The notes beneath the pieces are model-generated. The model was not told the origin of the DNA, made no database searches, and was given only the letters and a program-made list of their open reading frames with translations. Shown piece after piece: positions 7,072 through 15,402 of a stretch of DNA of 37,545 nt (its first letter is position 1; every line of letters begins with the position of its first letter). The stretch lies in assembly GCF_007786445.1 (NCBI RefSeq), contig NZ_VNJI01000065.1:1-37545 (forward strand), in the 5' to 3' direction. Source of the stretch: Paenibacillus cremeus. Lineage in GTDB: Bacteria > Bacillota > Bacilli > Paenibacillales > NBRC-103111. Made by a program: the position numbers and the translations under genes.

Positions 7072-7143
7072 CTGGGGATCTAGGATTCTAACCTAGGCAT
7101 GACGAAGTCAAAGTCCGTTGCCTTACCGCTTGGCTAATCCCCA
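7072..7143 (-). tRNA. tRNA-Gln(TTG) with an altered T-loop
   Basis: The minus strand reads TGGGGATTAGCCAAGCGG... with anticodon TTG in the loop CTTTGAC. The acceptor stem (TGGGGAT/ATCCCCA) and T-stem (CTAGG/CCTAG) are perfect. The T-loop reads TTAGAAT, where the invariant C56 of TTCGAAT is A. That base normally pairs with G19, so folding may be impaired. It lies 11 bases upstream of the damaged tRNA-Lys. It may be weakly functional or in early decay. CCA is not encoded. Confidence 0.75.
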
Positions 7144-7855
7144 TTAATAAAAGAAATCAATTTTGCACATTACGTTATCGATTGCAATAACTTTTTTTCT
7201 ACCACTTCTCGGGGTACTCCAGCAAGCTCAGAAGAATATTAAGTTTTGCGTTCACCACGGTGTTGTTTTCCATCATTTTGTATTGCATCAATAATTGCAT
7301 CAATAACTAGTGCTAATATCATCGGTTATTCCATCATTCGGCTACTACTACGTTTTAGTACAATTAAACTGTCCCTTCAACTACCTTCCCTCCTTTTGAT
7401 ACTATATTACTAAGATATGCCAATGGCCCATGAAAAAGTGATCTATTGAATCGGACTGGGAGTTTCATCGCAAAAATTCACGCAAAAAGGATCCCCGATA
7501 GATAGCTCTCATTTCTTTAAGTATTTCTTTAAGCTTTCCACAGATTTCCTCTGGAGCGGCGGTATTCGGTAGCATGAGCCTTCCTACCCCAACTTGAAAG
7601 GCGCCAAATAAACTTAAAAACCCGAACAAGGTGCACAGATAATCATATTATGTAAAACGGGTACAGTCACTCATTTAAAGAAAGCGGAATTTCAGATACG
7701 TTCAACCGCTTTCTTTAAATTATACCATTCCTTTGTATCCGTTTGCGTAAACACAATTTACACTGCGAATCGGCGAAGAAGTGGGGAGCTATAAGAAAAA
7801 CTGTGTAGTATAGGTATCTGTCACAAACAATGTTTTGCAGAAATCTTGTCGATTG
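7144..7855. other. Gene-free stretch with remnants
   Basis: No convincing gene. A 12-base unit ATTGCATCAATA is repeated in exact tandem (7282-7305). On the minus strand a short frame over 7200-7270 (MMENNTVVNAKLNILLSLLE...) looks like the tail of a lost gene. The strong hairpin at 7674-7719 is listed separately. Confidence 0.45.
7674..7719 (-). terminator. Perfect 14-bp hairpin downstream of the phosphotransferase gene
   Basis: TTTAAAGAAAGCGG (7674-7687) and CCGCTTTCTTTAAA (7706-7719) are exact complements around 18 bases. The A/T-rich outer arms could give a terminator in either direction. It lies about 140 bases after the minus-strand stop at 7856. Confidence 0.6.
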
Positions 7856-8893
7856 CTATTTACGTTTCTCTAATACCGCCTCTACATTTTTAAGCCTCGC
7901 TTCAATACTATCCCAACGATTTATACAGTGATAAAGAATCATCTCTAAATCATTTTCGTTCTGAGCTTGTTCGGTATTTCGATACAAAATATTCATTAAC
8001 CAATTCGTTAGATTACGGAGATGATGGCGGTAGGAGTAAAATCGTAATAAATCGAGGTCTACTTCCACGGAATGTCCTAGATGCTCTTCATAGGCCGTAA
8101 GGAAAACTTCGAATTCTTGGCCGATGTAACCAACCAAATCGAACTCCGGAGGGGCTAGGATGGCTGATTCCCAGTCGATGAAATACAACTTATTTTCGTG
8201 ACGAATCAAATTTCCGCCCCAAATATCACCGTGACACAATACTCTTTCTTTATTAAGATTTATAGCATTTCCACGAAGTTCACGAACAAGATTCAGCAGA
8301 TCGAAAATCCGCGCTTTTCTCACCATTACTTGCTCTCGCAAGGCTTGTTTAATATAGTCGTTAGGGTTTATGGTGCTATCAAGCGCGATCATACATTTTT
8401 CTAGGTCATCTTCAAATGAAATATCGAACTCTTCTGTCAATAGGATGATATCTTCTATGTAAGGCGTGATCTGTTGAATGGCTGCGACGGATTGGGCAAT
8501 ATCCGTCAAGATCTCCTCCGAGAAAGGATATGCGTCCGCTAATGTTTCACCTTGAATGAAATTAAACAACACGGTAGTAATATTATTAATTGTTATTTGA
8601 AAATCACCTTTTAGCGTTTTGATTGGAAAAGTCGTATATTTAAAGAGGCTTTGATGATACATGTACGACGTTAATGGTAAATAGTATTTCAGCCGTTCGA
8701 TACCCCTTTTTTGTTGATCGTTTTGATGATCAAATAATTTTAAGTAATACCGGTCTCCGTTCGCGCAATTTACTCGATAAGAGTACGCCGAATCGCCCAT
8801 AGGTATAAAGTAGATGTACTCCACTTGAATCCCGTATGCCTTATCAAGTATGTTTATGAGTGTAATATCTTCCATAGGATAGCTTACTTGCAT
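7856..8893 (-). CDS. Phosphotransferase-family (APH/choline-kinase fold) protein
   Basis: A 345-residue protein from the ATG at 8893 (MQVSYPMEDIT), which follows AAGGAGAATAGT; the longer frame to 8977 lacks a ribosome site. The kinase fold is clear: YSYRVNCANGDRYYLKLF with the ATP-binding Lys, the Brenner motif VLCHGDIWGGNLI with the catalytic Asp, then LYFIDWESA with the metal-binding Asp, and EFDLVGYIGQEFEVF. The family phosphorylates small molecules such as aminoglycosides, choline, homoserine or methylthioribose; nothing shows which. It stands alone on the minus strand. It is not closely related to the aminoglycoside phosphotransferase remnant at 34927. Confidence 0.8.
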   Translation of the reverse strand: MQVSYPMEDITLINILDKAYGIQVEYIYFIPMGDSAYSYRVNCANGDRYYLKLFDHQNDQQKRGIERLKYYLPLTSYMYHQSLFKYTTFPIKTLKGDFQITINNITTVLFNFIQGETLADAYPFSEEILTDIAQSVAAIQQITPYIEDIILLTEEFDISFEDDLEKCMIALDSTINPNDYIKQALREQVMVRKARIFDLLNLVRELRGNAINLNKERVLCHGDIWGGNLIRHENKLYFIDWESAILAPPEFDLVGYIGQEFEVFLTAYEEHLGHSVEVDLDLLRFYSYRHHLRNLTNWLMNILYRNTEQAQNENDLEMILYHCINRWDSIEARLKNVEAVLEKRK

Positions 8894-9160
8894 ACTATTC
8901 TCCTTTGGCTGGTATTCATTAGAGCCGATCGTGTGGCCGGCTGTGTCCAAATGACCGTCTGGATCCGCATTTGCCATGAATTAGACTCCGTACTGTAGGC
9001 GGTTTGAACTTGATTACGCTTTGATATCAGATAAGGGCACCTATAAAAGGCTGGGCGAAACGGCACCATTTCTTTTATCAACTCATTAACCCCTTATAGT
9101 CTTTGGTTACGAGTGGATACATCGTCGAGTTGATCACTTAATCTGCTAGCATTCTGACAC

Positions 9161-10351
9161 TTATCTGTTGTGTAAGATTCGCATCAATGCTCCCGCTTCT
9201 TTCATGAACAACTCCTCCAATTTGTCGGTATAAGGAGTCGTATTCATTTCATAGCCGCCTAATCTGTCATGGAACGCTTTATAAGTAGGAAGATATCCGG
9301 AATATCCATTCGCCAGCCCAGAGTAGAGAGTAAATGGAAACGGAGAAACCTGCTCCAACTTAGAAATATAATCATTAAACACTTCTCCTGAGACGGCTAG
9401 AATGAATACATCCCCGAGTGATATTCCAAAGAAGGTCACCTCCATAGCGTCCTTATTGAATCCTTCTCGGGTAGGAAATTCAACGGTCCTAGATAGCGAG
9501 CGAAAATCGGTAATGGCAACATTCTTTCTTCCCACAATCGCTTGATGAATATCTTCACTCAGCCTGCTGCTTCCTTTGACCACGTCTGGATACGTATCCT
9601 CAGTCGGCCCATTATCACCAAATAGTGGACAAATATCGCCGGAAAATCCTTGAATGAACATGACGGTGAACTCATGCCTAAATTGCCGCTCGACACCCGC
9701 TACGGCTAGTCCCACAATATCACCGCTGAGTCGGGTAGCCGGATTTCGCAGGCCTGTTGGATGTACCGCGTAATTCACGATCGCTCCAATCGGCTGCAAG
9801 TCCTCACTTTCCAGGTACAACACCCGAAGTGTTTGGTTCACCGGGACGGATAAATCTGCGCGAAGGGTCGGTCTGCGAAAGGCGGAAATTGAGCTGACCC
9901 CTTCTCCCACACTTAACCTGATCGGTACCAATCGTTCCGTCAACTGCCGGATCAATGCCTCAATACGTTCGGTGTACTTTTCACTGTAATGCGCAGGTGC
10001 GGTATGCGTATGCGTAGCATGCACGGAAATCCCATCGAGATCCGTCCCTCCCGCTTCCGCCCACCTTCGACGAGTACCTTGAGGAAAAGTAGGAATAAAT
10101 TCGCGATAACAATCAGACCTTCCTCTTGGATCGGCCACTTGGACTGTAATCTCATTGGTAAGGCAGCAATCCACGCTGACCAAAATTTTTCGCTGGTTGC
10201 CTTCCTCTAGCAGCACCCGCGCATACAATTCATCCAACAAGTCTTTCCCGGGATCCGCGATATGAGTTTCCGGATTATATCCCTGTAACGGTACCAACTC
10301 TTCAGGCGTTATCGTTACCTTGCCCATCGCTGCTTTTACCTGCATATGCAT
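9161..10351 (-). CDS. Neutral/alkaline ceramidase-family zinc hydrolase without the usual serine
   Basis: A protein of about 396 residues with the N-terminal domain of non-lysosomal ceramidases, lacking a signal peptide and the C-terminal domain, so probably cytoplasmic. All four zinc ligands of Pseudomonas neutral ceramidase have counterparts: His in ATHTHTAP, His in NYAVHPTG, Glu in AVSGEVFNDY, Tyr in GLANGYSGYLPT. The nucleophile motif GDVSPN reads GDICPL here, so Ser is replaced by Cys and ceramide cleavage is doubtful. The start is ATG 10351 or 10345 after AGGAGGG. It lies 25 bases after the DegT aminotransferase stop, so the two are very likely one operon, which argues for an amino-sugar or cyclitol amide as substrate (inference). 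Confidence 0.8.
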   Translation of the reverse strand: MHMQVKAAMGKVTITPEELVPLQGYNPETHIADPGKDLLDELYARVLLEEGNQRKILVSVDCCLTNEITVQVADPRGRSDCYREFIPTFPQGTRRRWAEAGGTDLDGISVHATHTHTAPAHYSEKYTERIEALIRQLTERLVPIRLSVGEGVSSISAFRRPTLRADLSVPVNQTLRVLYLESEDLQPIGAIVNYAVHPTGLRNPATRLSGDIVGLAVAGVERQFRHEFTVMFIQGFSGDICPLFGDNGPTEDTYPDVVKGSSRLSEDIHQAIVGRKNVAITDFRSLSRTVEFPTREGFNKDAMEVTFFGISLGDVFILAVSGEVFNDYISKLEQVSPFPFTLYSGLANGYSGYLPTYKAFHDRLGGYEMNTTPYTDKLEELFMKEAGALMRILHNR

Positions 10352-10376
10352 CATCCCTCCTGACTGATTTTTCGAT

Positions 10377-11636
10377 TTATAAAATAAAACTGGCGACTTT
10401 TCGGATCGCTTCAACGGCATCCATGCAGTCTTCTTCCGTCATGCTCTGATGCAGCGAGATGCTGATCGCTCTACCCAGTAAATCTAAGGTATTGGGGCAC
10501 ATATCTTTGGAATATTGCACGTTGCCCTTATAACTTGCACACGTCCACGGTGTGTCCGTCGCTGAAGCTCCCCTTTTGGCCAATACATAATCCCAATTCA
10601 CGTAGATATGGCGATCGGCAAATCCATTATTCTGAAAAGTTCCGTTTGGAATGCCTTCTGCTGTGAGATGCGAGGAAAATTCCGCGGCAGTTCGCGTGTC
10701 GGGCAAATAAAACACCAAGCTGTAAGACACATCACCCTCGGGATCCGGTATACGCTGCAGTTGAATCCCCTGAACCGATTGAATCCCCTTAAGTATCGTT
10801 TGCTTCACTTCTCGTAAGCGACCTACTACCGAGTCAATCCTAGAGGATTGTGCCAAGCCAAGGGCAGCCTGAATTTCACTCATGCGATAATTTTCTCCGG
10901 GGAACGACTCAACGGAAGTTGAGTTTTCTACCCCCCAGAAGGTCATGGCACAATCATGATAGACACTGGCACGCGCATGGATCGAGGGGTTGTTCGTAAC
11001 GACCATTCCCCCCTCCCCTGATGTAACGACCTTATATTGCTGAAAGCTGAAGCAGCCCGCATCCCCAATTCCACCTAAGGCGATCCCTTTATAGAACCCC
11101 CCATTTGCTTGTGCGACATCCTCAATCACAAGCAGGTTATGTTTTCGTGCAGTACTCATGATTTCATCCATTTGACAAGGAGTACCGCGCATATGTACGG
11201 GGATAACGGCCTTCGTATATGGTGTGATGGCAGCTTCGAAGGCTTTCGGGTCCATCGTTAACGTATCGTCGATTTCCACGATCACCGGAACCGCTCGAGC
11301 AATTAGCACAGCTGCTGCAGTGGCTATATAGGTATATCCCGGAACGATTACCTCATCCCCCGGGCCAATACCTGCACCGACAAGCGCGGAAACTAGCGAT
11401 GAGGTACCGGAATTGACAGCTAGCGCATGTTTGGTTTTCGTACGCTCTCTATATAATTGTTCTAATTTCGCTGCTTCCGAATCATCAAGGCCTTTTTTGT
11501 AAAAACGGAAAACTCTTCGTTTTTGCAGTACGTTCAGAAGATACTCCCTCTCCTTATCGTCAAACTCTTCCGAACTGATAAAAGCGGGAACCCAATTCTT
11601 CGTTCGTACCGGAGTACCACCGTGTTTAGCCAACAT
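10377..11636 (-). CDS. DegT/DnrJ/EryC1-family PLP aminotransferase
   Basis: These enzymes transfer an amino group to keto-sugars or cyclitols. The product has about 419 residues, the family length. The PLP-binding landmarks are present: ALAVNSGTSSLVSAL for the phosphate, VIEDVAQANGG with the cofactor Asp, and FSFQQYKVVTSGEGG with the Schiff-base Lys. The start at 11636 (MLAKHGGTPVRTK) fits the family N-terminus and follows GAAGGGATGG. An ATG at 11654 overlaps the preceding stop as ATGA but has no ribosome site. The ceramidase-family gene follows after 25 bases. With its partner this looks like a small sugar- or cyclitol-modifying operon. Confidence 0.88.
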   Translation of the reverse strand: MLAKHGGTPVRTKNWVPAFISSEEFDDKEREYLLNVLQKRRVFRFYKKGLDDSEAAKLEQLYRERTKTKHALAVNSGTSSLVSALVGAGIGPGDEVIVPGYTYIATAAAVLIARAVPVIVEIDDTLTMDPKAFEAAITPYTKAVIPVHMRGTPCQMDEIMSTARKHNLLVIEDVAQANGGFYKGIALGGIGDAGCFSFQQYKVVTSGEGGMVVTNNPSIHARASVYHDCAMTFWGVENSTSVESFPGENYRMSEIQAALGLAQSSRIDSVVGRLREVKQTILKGIQSVQGIQLQRIPDPEGDVSYSLVFYLPDTRTAAEFSSHLTAEGIPNGTFQNNGFADRHIYVNWDYVLAKRGASATDTPWTCASYKGNVQYSKDMCPNTLDLLGRAISISLHQSMTEEDCMDAVEAIRKVASFIL

Positions 11637-11650
11637 GTTGATCCATCCCT

Positions 11651-11917
11651 TCATTCGAATTGAATATGATGATCACTTGAAAATATGAAGTAACGTCCTT
11701 GCATCACTGTAATATTAGAATTAATGATCGTAACGCTTGCGCCTTGACCTACTGCCATTTTGGCCGCATTCGTACCTACAACTCGGCCGCCAGTAATAGT
11801 TACTTGTGAGGGTCCGACTCCTGGAACCACTCCCATCATGATTCCCGTTATTCCTTTTTTCTTTTTAGGTTCAAATTTCAATAAAAAATGAACAGGTTGC
11901 CCAGGCTTCCTGCTCAA
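11651..11917 (-). CDS. Small hypothetical protein, possible beta-repeat fragment
   Basis: An 88-residue frame from TTG 11917. A basic N-terminus (FEPKKKKG) leads to a Gly/Val-rich stretch, PSQVTITGGRVVGTNAAK then QGASVTIINSNITV, whose alternating pattern suggests strands of a beta-helix or a fragment of one. AGGAG lies 14 bases before the TTG, a poor spacing, so a later start (ATG pair at residues 27-28) is possible. The stop overlaps an upstream ATG of the aminotransferase gene (ATGA), which hints at co-transcription. No family recognised. Confidence 0.4.
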   Translation of the reverse strand: MSRKPGQPVHFLLKFEPKKKKGITGIMMGVVPGVGPSQVTITGGRVVGTNAAKMAVGQGASVTIINSNITVMQGRYFIFSSDHHIQFE

Positions 11918-11970
11918 TATAGTTATGTAACTCCTAACTGGCGATCAGAATAGTTTATTCTGCTGTAAGG

Positions 11971-13753
11971 TTACCCCTTATCAGAAAGTAACTTTTGGGC
12001 GACGATGTAGCCCGATCCTCCGTTGATTCCGTGACCCGGCCAGGTTGCCGCTCCCAGCATAAATAGGTTTGGTACCTCCGTCTGATGACCAGGCTGTGTG
12101 ACGGTAGTGGCCGGAATAGATAGCTTTGTGCCAAATCATGCGCGCCCCCGTAGGGATCTCCTGGACCTGAGTTGTGGTTATAGCGTGCGATAGTATCAGG
12201 AGTTACCACTGCGTGACCGATAACTGCACTTGGAATATTAGGGATGTGTTTGCTTACGATTTTTAGTACTCGCTCTACGAAACGCTCCGTGAGATCCGAG
12301 GTCCAAGTACCGTCGCCAACATCGATTAGATTGGCAGCATCACCACGTGGCCGGCACGGCACTTCAAGCACTTGAATACGCATCACTGCCTTACCTGCAG
12401 GCGCGCAAGCCGGATCAAGATTTGTAGGCAATCCACTGTAAAGGTTGGCTTGGCTGGAAGCAAATCCGACATTCCTTGAACAATCGCTTGCGTGAAACCG
12501 TCTAGTCCATCTGTCAAATGCGGTTGACCGACCTTAGTAAAGCGCGAATCCGGCCAGCGTGGAGGCTCGCTAAGCGCGAGGTGAATTTGTACGCAGCCTC
12601 GACCATAGCGGAACTGCTTAGCTTGAGAAAACAGTCGAGGACTAACCTCAGCATCCGCGAGCAGCGAGAGATAAAGATGGTTCGGACTGGTCGAAGCGAC
12701 GATCGACTGTTTGGCTTGGAATTCTTCGCCTTCTGATGTCCGTACGCTAACGGCACGTCCGTTCTTCACGACAATACGCTGAGCTTTCCTTTGGGTGAGG
12801 ATGGTTCCCCCTTGGTCCTGTATCAACTGTGATAATGCCTGCGCAAGCTTCTCACTACCACCTTCAGGAATAGGCATCCCACCACCCATCAATGCCATTG
12901 CAGTAAGCGGAACCCAGATACCACTTCCAATTTCATCCGGAGTACGCCCAAGATGCGTCACCCACGATGCCAGCATCGAGCGCAACGCAGAAGATTGAAA
13001 GCTACTTACCACATTACGGGCGGTTGATAAGACAGATGCAGCGAACGCAGAGTAGCCCGGTCGTCCTTTGTCATGAAGCAGCTTATTCAGGATTTCGGAA
13101 GCTTGAGAGCTCGAGAGGTCCATATTAAAAAGTGAAAACACATCGCCAGCATGGGAATTAAATTCTTCAAACATTCGGGCTAACGCGGCACCATCACCAG
13201 GTGCCAGACGCTCTGCTTCTACTGCAAGATCTTCAAACGAACGGGCGAATACACCGGTCTGTCCATCCTCCATTGAAACGCCCGTTGGAAGCTCCGTGTT
13301 AATATAATGCAGGCCACGTGCTTCAAGGGCTTCACGAAAGACCGTGTCGATGCCCCAGCTCGCCCTGCAGGTCGTTCGTCAAGCTCTCCAGCTCCGCGGG
13401 ATCCGGCACTTGCTTCGTGCTCAGCATCAGCCGACCGCCGCCGTCGATCAGCATGCGGCTAGGGGATGCCTTATCCTCACTAAGCAGCGTCTGCAGCGTT
13501 TTTTGCTTGACGTTGATGACAAGATAGCCTAAATCTCATAGGCTGGTCCCGTCAACAAAAGCGGATGGGCCGCCGCATATACATCGTGTTTATAGCCCGG
13601 TAGGGTGAGCTCCTCTGTGCGAAGAAAGCCTCCTGGACGATCATTTTTCTCTAACACTAAAACACTGCGTCCCGATCGAGTCAAATAAGCAGCGGCAATC
13701 AGCGCATTGTGACCGCTCCCAATCATAATGACATCGTAGGTTTTCAACTTCAT
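11971..13753 (-). pseudogene. Phytoene dehydrogenase-like FAD oxidoreductase, broken in at least four places
   Basis: The pieces together cover a CrtI/COG1233-type FAD oxidoreductase of about 520 residues. The N-terminus has the dinucleotide motif VIMIGSGHNALIAAAYL and LEKNDRPGGF (start at 13753 after AAGGAGG). The middle (GIDTVFREALEARG, then 12383-13273) has MPIPEGGSEKLAQAL. The C-terminus continues in other frames with IARYNHNSGPGDPYGG and finally FMLGAATWPGHGINGGSGY, stop at 11971. The frame changes near 13530, 13355, 12430 and 12110. Between the first two breaks lies a segment of foreign sequence (13355-13532). Clearly non-functional. It precedes the 88-residue ORF and the DegT operon. 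Confidence 0.85.
13355..13532 (-). other. Fragment of a sensor-kinase gene inside the pseudogene
   Basis: The minus strand carries a clean 59-codon frame, GYLVINVKQKTLQTLL... to LTNDLQGELG, that has nothing to do with FAD oxidoreductases. GYLVINVKQ followed by a periplasmic-type segment with DGGGRLMLSTKQVP resembles the extracellular sensor (Cache-like) region of YesM-type histidine kinases, which are abundant in Paenibacillus. The GC content is higher than in the flanking pseudogene. It replaces a stretch of the host gene, since the flanking oxidoreductase sequence resumes with GIDTVFREALEARG. Confidence 0.55.
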
Positions 13754-13766
13754 ATCCCTCCTTTTC

Positions 13767-13778
13767 ATCATCGATTAG
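13767..13778. promoter_or_regulatory. Possible half operator before the oxidoreductase pseudogene
   Basis: ATCATCGATTAG matches one half of the palindrome CTAATCGATTAG seen at 31890. It lies 14 bases before the pseudogene start. Only nine bases agree, so this may be chance. Confidence 0.25.
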
Positions 13779-13843
13779 TCTATTTTATCCGAGGCCACAG
13801 GAGACGTAAGTCACTTCATGTCGACAAGTAATAATAAGTAACA

Positions 13844-13886
13844 CAAAAAAATGGACTTCCCATAGCATAATTTAATGGGTGTCCAT
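13844..13886 (-). terminator. Strong minus-strand terminator
   Basis: ATGGAC-TT-CCCAT (13851-13863) pairs with ATGGG-T-GTCCAT (13875-13886) around an A/T loop. On the minus strand seven T residues follow (13844-13850). It ends transcription arriving from the lacI side. Confidence 0.8.
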
Positions 13887-14032
13887 ATATGGTGTGTAAC
13901 TCTATATGAAAATACAGTGATAGTAAGGCTTCGTCAACACTTCTTTACGACTAAGTCCTAATATGTTTTGTAAAACATTGGCAAATGAACAGTAAACCGA
14001 TGTACCCAGTGGTCAGTTAAGGGAAACAAGAA

Positions 14033-14065
14033 AGAGCATCTAGCTGATACGCAACCGGACGCTCT
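14033..14065 (-). terminator. Probable terminator of the distal lacI gene
   Basis: AGAGCATC and GACGCTCT pair over eight positions (one G-T). On the minus strand the hairpin is followed by TTCTTGTTT. It lies about 50 bases after the lacI stop at 14117, and the stronger terminator at 13844-13886 follows. Confidence 0.55.
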
Positions 14066-14116
14066 GTATATAAACATCACTATTGTAACAATTAGCTGTC
14101 TCAGAAAGTACCCGAT

Positions 14117-15124
14117 TTACTCACTCTTCCAGCCGCAGCTATCACGGACTACGAGCGACGGAGGAAGTACAATCTGTTTGGGAAACTTCCGCTCCTTGCT
14201 CTCTATTTCTTCAAGCAGTAACTCCATGGCCATTTTACCCATTTCATACTTCGGATGATCGACGGTTGACAACGGAACGATGAAATTTTCAGAAAAAGGG
14301 TTGTTGTCGTTTCCCATTATAGCGATATCTTCCGGGATCCGAATGCCGGATTCGCGCAGCGCTTTAACGGCTCCGAAGGCCACCAGATCACTTGCTGCAC
14401 AAATCGCCTCCGGCAACTGCTTTGTCTCTGTAAGCAATTTTTTTGTACTTTCATAACCGGATCGAAATGTGTAGTCACCATGAAAAACCAGAGCTTCATC
14501 CACCTTCAGTCCTTGCTGATGCATGCCGCTCTGAAATCCCTCCCAACGCTCGCGAGCCGTCGATATTAGCAGATCTCCTGAAAAATAGGCAATATCCCGG
14601 TATCCAAGCGAAGCAAGGTGCTTAATTGAAAGCTCAGTAGTTAGCATGTTATTGATACCTACGTAGTTTTTATCGTATGCGGGTGGCTTACGGTTGAGTA
14701 GCACATACTTGAGCCCTGTTTTCTCTACTTGAGCCAATTCTTCCTCCGTTGAAATATTAGCCAGCAGCAATCCGTCTGCTTGTTTCTCCACAATCAGATC
14801 GAGGTAATTGCGAAATCGAATGGGATCATTGGTTGTATTGCATAAAATAAAGCTGAAGCCAAAATTAAACGCAACATCATCCATACCTCTGATCATGGTT
14901 GGATAATAGGGATTTTCAATATCGGTAACAATCGCGGCGATCGTTTTTGTACTTTTCTTTTTTAAGCTTCTGGCCACTGCATTGGGGCGGTAATTCAGTT
15001 CTTGAATTGCCTTATTTACTCGTTCCTCTAGCGCTGGACTGACATAGGCCGATTTGTTTATTACAGCAGAGACAGTAGCAATCGAGACTCCTGCTCTTTT
15101 GCAAATATCTTTCATAGTAGCCAT
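14117..15124 (-). CDS. LacI-family transcription regulator (copy 1)
   Basis: 335 residues, the family length. The N-terminal helix-turn-helix is MKDICKRAGVSIATVSAVIN with the hinge RPNAVARSLKKKSTKTIA. A periplasmic-binding-protein-like effector domain follows (IVTDIENPYYPTMIRGM, YVGINN, GNDNNPFSENF). It is nearly identical to the LacI protein at 28494-29522 by eye, including the recognition helix, so both probably bind the same operator. The ATG at 15124 follows GAGAGGTGACAGG. It has its own promoter and a degenerate operator (15141-15152), which suggests autoregulation. The effector is unknown. Confidence 0.92.
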   Translation of the reverse strand: MATMKDICKRAGVSIATVSAVINKSAYVSPALEERVNKAIQELNYRPNAVARSLKKKSTKTIAAIVTDIENPYYPTMIRGMDDVAFNFGFSFILCNTTNDPIRFRNYLDLIVEKQADGLLLANISTEEELAQVEKTGLKYVLLNRKPPAYDKNYVGINNMLTTELSIKHLASLGYRDIAYFSGDLLISTARERWEGFQSGMHQQGLKVDEALVFHGDYTFRSGYESTKKLLTETKQLPEAICAASDLVAFGAVKALRESGIRIPEDIAIMGNDNNPFSENFIVPLSTVDHPKYEMGKMAMELLLEEIESKERKFPKQIVLPPSLVVRDSCGWKSE

Positions 15125-15140
15125 CCTGTCACCTCTCTGG

Positions 15141-15152
15141 CGAAACGGTTAG
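15141..15152. promoter_or_regulatory. Degenerate LacI operator before lacI copy 1
   Basis: CGAAACGGTTAG matches the palindrome CTAAACGTTTAG at 10 of 12 positions. It lies 17 bases upstream of the lacI start and downstream of a promoter, where a repressor would block transcription. Confidence 0.5.
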
Positions 15153-15165
15153 TTATAATAGCTAC

Positions 15166-15194
15166 ATTATATTCTTAAATAAAAAATACGTCAA
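15166..15194 (-). promoter_or_regulatory. Sigma-A-type promoter of lacI copy 1
   Basis: On the minus strand TTGACG (15189-15194), a 17-base spacer and TATAAT (15166-15171) form a near-consensus promoter. The operator-like site lies about 14 bases downstream. Confidence 0.7.
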
Positions 15195-15402
15195 AATAAA
15201 CATATATTCGGATAGTTGACTTAATCAGGGAAGAGGACGGAGAGAAGAACACAATGGAAGCGTTGGTTATAAGGGGGAACAAACAATGTACGAGGCTTCC
15301 TCCTTAATCCATGGGCGTCACCTACTACTTTTTTTTGTTGCGCCTGGATCATTAAAATCGGAAGAAGCCGTATATGAGTTTTTTATCCAAGAAAATAACA
15401 GG

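Noticed and set aside
7282..7305. Tandem 12-mer as a CRISPR or plasmid iteron
   Set aside because: Only two units without spacers, probably slippage within a gene remnant.
11946..11962. CAGAATA/TATTCTG hairpin as terminator after the oxidoreductase pseudogene
   Set aside because: A 7-bp AT-rich stem with no T-run.
12321..12331. ATCGATTAG inside the oxidoreductase pseudogene as an operator
   Set aside because: A half match within coding sequence, expected by chance at this length.
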